This document shows positions 61,546-64,000 of a stretch of 64,000 nt of DNA, piece by piece. Origin of the DNA: Stomatobaculum sp. F0698 (GTDB lineage Bacteria > Bacillota > Clostridia > Lachnospirales > Lachnospiraceae). Location: the NCBI RefSeq assembly GCF_030644385.1, contig NZ_CP130060.1, positions 992,001 through 1,056,000 on the forward strand, read 5' to 3'. A program made the position numbers and the translations under genes. Under the pieces are notes generated by a model. The model worked only from the letters and a program-made list of their open reading frames with translations. It was not told the DNA's origin and made no database searches. How positions within the stretch are numbered: position 1 is the first letter of the stretch; each line of letters starts with the position of its first letter.

Positions 61546-61938
61546 TCACTCCTCCGCTTCACATTTACTGAAAGCGTCGTACAAGCCGTCTACCAGCTGG
61601 TGAGCCTCATCACGACTCACTCCGTTACAAATCCCGCGCGCCAGACAGACCGAAAGTTCTCGTTTCATATCCTCCAGTACACGAAGTTTGTCCATATCGA
61701 TAGAGATGACGGCACCTCTCCGCCGATCCAGTTTGATGAAGCCCTCTTGGCGCAATATGTTATACGCCTTATTTACCGTGTGCATATTGATTCCGACCAA
61801 ATCTGCCATCTGTCGCACCGAGGGGAGAGAATCACCCTCCTGAAACTGCTCCATCGCGATTCCAAGTATAATCTGGTTGATCAGCTGGATATAAAAAGCC
61901 TCATCGCTGTTAAAATCAATACATAATTTCATATCCAC
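61546..61938 (-). CDS. GntR-family (YtrA-type) regulator heading the mcsA-mcsB-clpC operon
   Basis: A 130-residue regulator: a winged-helix GntR domain at about 15-80 (IQLINQIILGIAMEQFQEG, LPSVRQMADLVGINMHTVNKAYNIL, GFIKLDRRRGAVIS) and only a short helical tail of about 45 residues, the YtrA layout without an effector domain. In most Firmicutes the gene here is ctsR, the heat-shock repressor; this protein is unrelated to CtsR. It may be the operon's repressor. ATG 61938 follows GAGAGGTG. An inverted repeat overlaps the promoter. Confidence 0.92.
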   Translation of the reverse strand: MDMKLCIDFNSDEAFYIQLINQIILGIAMEQFQEGDSLPSVRQMADLVGINMHTVNKAYNILRQEGFIKLDRRRGAVISIDMDKLRVLEDMKRELSVCLARGICNGVSRDEAHQLVDGLYDAFSKCEAEE

Positions 61939-61953
61939 ACCTCTCTGCTCAAA

Positions 61954-61976
61954 CTGTTACATGAATTATATAACAG
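61954..61976. promoter_or_regulatory. Candidate operator of the GntR-type regulator
   Basis: CTGTTA and TAACAG are perfect inverted arms 11 bases apart, and they flank the TATAAT box. Binding here would block RNA polymerase. This is the size and symmetry expected for a GntR dimer; autoregulation is inferred. Confidence 0.55.
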
Positions 61977-61993
61977 CCTACAGTTCCCGTCAA
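61965..61993 (-). promoter_or_regulatory. Promoter of the regulator-mcsA-mcsB-clpC-radA operon
   Basis: TTGACG (61988-61993), 17 bases, TATAAT (61965-61970). No CtsR heptad repeat (GGTCAAA type) or CIRCE element is visible around it. Confidence 0.85.
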
Positions 61994-62020
61994 TGCGACG
62001 AAGACACAAGTTCTCCGAAG

Positions 62021-62066
62021 AACAAAGGAGCGGGAGTACCTCGCAATCTGCGAAGTGCCCCGCTCC
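62021..62066 (-). terminator. Terminator of the cohesin-domain protein gene
   Basis: GGAGCGGG pairs with CCCGCTCC; a second inner stem (CTTCGCA/TGCGAGG) sits inside. TTTGTTCTT follows on the minus strand. Confidence 0.8.
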
Positions 62067-62088
62067 CTGCTTTCATTCAACGTTTCAA

Positions 62089-63912
62089 TCAGAGCTCGAT
62101 ATTCTCAAAAACACCCTCGTCTGCGGCATTCTTTTTACCGCTCACGGACTTAGCCTGCGCAGTAATTTCATCCGCCGTGCTACGTGCTTCTTCGAGTGTC
62201 TCTCTCACCTGTTCACTCATATTGAGCTGCGGCAGTACACGTGTCGGCCCCAAATCCTCCGCAGTTTGATCCGTCCCTGCCGTTTCCCCCATCTCGAGAA
62301 TTGCTTTCTGTGCCTCGCCGAACGGGACGGTTTTCTGTTCCGCAATATCCTGTGCGGTCGCTTCTCCCGAAACCACTTCTTCGGTATGGGTCTCTACTTC
62401 TTCTGTCGCTGTCTGACGAAGTGCTTCTTCCTCTTGGCGACGCAACTGCTCTTCCGCCTCACGTGCGGCTCTTCGCTCCGCTCTCCGCCGCTCTCTCTCA
62501 ACGAGATCCGGGGACTTTCTACGCCCGCCACGCAAAAAAGCATAGACCGCAGCGGCAATGGCAAGCACAAGCGCAACGGTGAGTCCCACGATCTTGCGAT
62601 GCGAAACCTTATACTGCGCCCGTAAGAGTTCGGCCGTATTCTGACCGGGGCCGTCGCCCGGGAAATAACGCTGCAGGGTCTTCTCAACTAAGTCAAAACG
62701 ATAAAAGCCCTTCTCGCCCTTGGCATTCATGCCGTAAAAGACACAATAATTCTGTCCCTGATCTTTCTGACCGATGTAGCCGTCCACTGATTTTCCGTTC
62801 AGCGTGACTTGCTGCACCACCAACCCCTCCGGGGCCGCAACTCCCTCCGCAAGCGGAACCACGGAAACTGCTTTGGCGGTGGCTCCAACCTGTACATAGG
62901 GCGACCAACTTCTGCTGGTGTCATCGTAGAAATAGAGATTACCGCTGCCTCCCTCCGCAAACAGATAAAGAAGGTGTAGGTGCTCATCCGGTCCTCTTCC
63001 GGCCTGTACGCTTCGATTTCCGTAGATGAAGTTCTCGCTTTCATAACCGGCGGGAAGCAGCGTCTGATCAAAGGTTTCGGCAATGCTGTATACCGTTCCG
63101 CCTATGGTCACGTGTTCGCTGTCTTCGATCGGCGCTGTCTCCGGCGTTGCTCCCTCCTGCTTGGTCACCGTAATCGTATAAGTTCCGAGTGCACTGTCAT
63201 CACTGCCGACAACCGCTACCTGAATTGTATTTTCACCGAGCTTCAGATTTTCGTTTCCGCTCACATTGACCTTCGCGCCCTCTGCTGCCGGAACCGCAGT
63301 GACCGCAATGCGTGTTACATCTTCGCCGACCACGGCGGTGTATGCGGTATTGCCGGCACTGAAGTCCGGATTCAGGGTACCGGGGGACAGACTCAGACTG
63401 CTGAGGGGTCCCGTGGCCTCCGTCGGCGCAGCGGCAGTCTCGACTGTACTACCCGCAGCAGCTGCCTCACTCGCCGCACCCGCAGCGATTGTCACCGATG
63501 CGCTGCCCTGATGCGAAATTGTCGCAGCCTGACTGCTTCCGTCTTCGAGCTTTGCGCTCTTAACCTGAACGGATGACGTCCCCTCCTGAAGTGCCTTAAA
63601 TTTCAGGCTGTAATAGACATCCGCTTCACTGCCGCTGCTCTTCACACTGATTTCGCCGCCGCTGCTGCTCGCGCTGTCGCCGCTCACAAATTCCATCTTC
63701 TCGCTGTCGTAGCCGAGCGCAATGTCCGTAGTTGCAATGGCTCCGTCACCCTGTACATGCATGGAGACCGTAAACTCTTCTCCCACCTTGGTGCTCGGAT
63801 CAGAAAACTGAATGTTTGCGCTCAGCGCAAAGGCACTCAGTTGAATTAGAGCGCTGAACATCGCGGCAGTAGCGCCGCAGACAAAAGCTCGAGTCACGCT
63901 TCCTCGCTTCAT
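62089..63912 (-). CDS. Exported membrane protein with cohesin-like and cadherin-like domains
   Basis: A 607-residue protein. Residues 1-32 are a signal peptide (AFALSA). Residues about 33-150 resemble a cohesin domain (IQFSDPSTKVGEEFTVSMHV, ALGYDSEKMEFV). Residues about 180-270 resemble a cadherin-like beta-sandwich (LSSLSLSPGTLNPDFSAGNT, YTITVTK). After an unassigned domain comes one membrane span (about 441-463), then a cytoplasmic Glu/Arg-rich coiled coil (RERRRAERRAAREAEEQLRR) and an acidic tail. Start ATG 63912 has AAGGA 4 to 5 bases upstream; ATG 63966 has none. An envelope structural or sensing role is likely; the partner is unknown. Monocistronic as far as seen. Confidence 0.82.
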   Translation of the reverse strand: MKRGSVTRAFVCGATAAMFSALIQLSAFALSANIQFSDPSTKVGEEFTVSMHVQGDGAIATTDIALGYDSEKMEFVSGDSASSSGGEISVKSSGSEADVYYSLKFKALQEGTSSVQVKSAKLEDGSSQAATISHQGSASVTIAAGAASEAAAAGSTVETAAAPTEATGPLSSLSLSPGTLNPDFSAGNTAYTAVVGEDVTRIAVTAVPAAEGAKVNVSGNENLKLGENTIQVAVVGSDDSALGTYTITVTKQEGATPETAPIEDSEHVTIGGTVYSIAETFDQTLLPAGYESENFIYGNRSVQAGRGPDEHLHLLYLFAEGGSGNLYFYDDTSRSWSPYVQVGATAKAVSVVPLAEGVAAPEGLVVQQVTLNGKSVDGYIGQKDQGQNYCVFYGMNAKGEKGFYRFDLVEKTLQRYFPGDGPGQNTAELLRAQYKVSHRKIVGLTVALVLAIAAAVYAFLRGGRRKSPDLVERERRRAERRAAREAEEQLRRQEEEALRQTATEEVETHTEEVVSGEATAQDIAEQKTVPFGEAQKAILEMGETAGTDQTAEDLGPTRVLPQLNMSEQVRETLEEARSTADEITAQAKSVSGKKNAADEGVFENIEL

Positions 63913-64000
63913 TCTGTCCTTTCCTCTCTTTCCGTCCCTTTCAGGGGAATCTAAAATCCATCTCATTTTAACACGAATCCCGGGTGAACTCCAGTACTTG

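Overview
This window reads as chromosome of a Gram-positive Clostridia, most likely a Lachnospiraceae-type anaerobe. The evidence is moderately high GC, strong AGGAGG ribosome sites, sigma-A promoters, McsA/McsB/ClpC, an LPXTG wall protein, a GerW/YtfJ-type gene, and purine synthesis finished by separate PurO-type and PurH-C-terminal proteins. Family-level placement is inference; no 16S gene is present. Nearly all of it is housekeeping gene blocks, mostly on the minus strand.

Layout, left to right. (1) 1-480: the 5' part of an IS30-family transposase and a probable element end. (2) 500-900: rpmB (+) with promoter and terminator. (3) 901-5977 (-): gmk-rpoZ-rimO-pgsA-cinA(C-term)-105-aa unknown-DUF2953-gerW, from a strong promoter inside the annotated-looking 5' end of gmk. 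(4) 6463-9142 (+): comM/yifB-dprA, convergent with galE and sharing a bidirectional terminator. (5) 9215-12303 (-): purO, AICAR formyltransferase, galE; divergent from pyrB-pyrI (+), which converge on rnpB (RNase P RNA, -). (6) 14214-19486 (-): dgt, dnaG, trmK and a TGS-bearing nucleoside kinase, then tRNA-Leu(CAG). (7) 19720-20680 (-): a LytTR regulator with a DUF3021 membrane protein. (8) 20815-22131 (-): infC (ATC start)-rpmI-rplT with an attenuated leader.

(9) 22222-38350 (-): a single 16-kb gene for a 5,335-residue surface protein with a signal peptide, C-type-lectin-like domain, about 54 tandem B-repeat-like units and an LPKTG sortase signal. It is flanked by terminators and is the clear accessory element here. 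Its units follow a strict grammar: every unit of one type is followed by a unit of another type, repeating every 2 to 5 units. This is the most unusual feature of the window.

(10) 38422-43100 (-): rpsO-pnp-thrS (ThrRS without a TGS domain). (11) 43097-51435 (-): rimP-nusA-ylxR-ylxQ-infB-rbfA-nrnA-truB-ribF, a tightly overlapped translation/transcription operon whose IF2 has an expanded Gly/Asn-rich N-terminal repeat. (12) 51450-55552 (-): htpG, a His15-less HPr-like protein, and a membrane-anchored lysozyme-like protein with wall-binding repeats. (13) 55803-61993 (-): a GntR-family regulator in the position usually held by ctsR, then mcsA-mcsB-clpC-radA and a separately transcribed tRNA-Trp. 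(14) 62021-64000 (-): a membrane protein with a cohesin-like and a cadherin-like domain.

The genes form coherent modules: translation initiation and ribosome assembly (infC, infB, rbfA, rimP, rpsO, rplT, truB), protein quality control (clpC/mcsAB, htpG), DNA uptake (comM, dprA), and nucleotide metabolism (gmk, purO/purH-C, pyrBI, dgt, nucleoside kinase, nrnA). Several starts are non-ATG (gmk GTG; dgt, ribF, rimP TTG; infC ATC) and were chosen by ribosome-site spacing.
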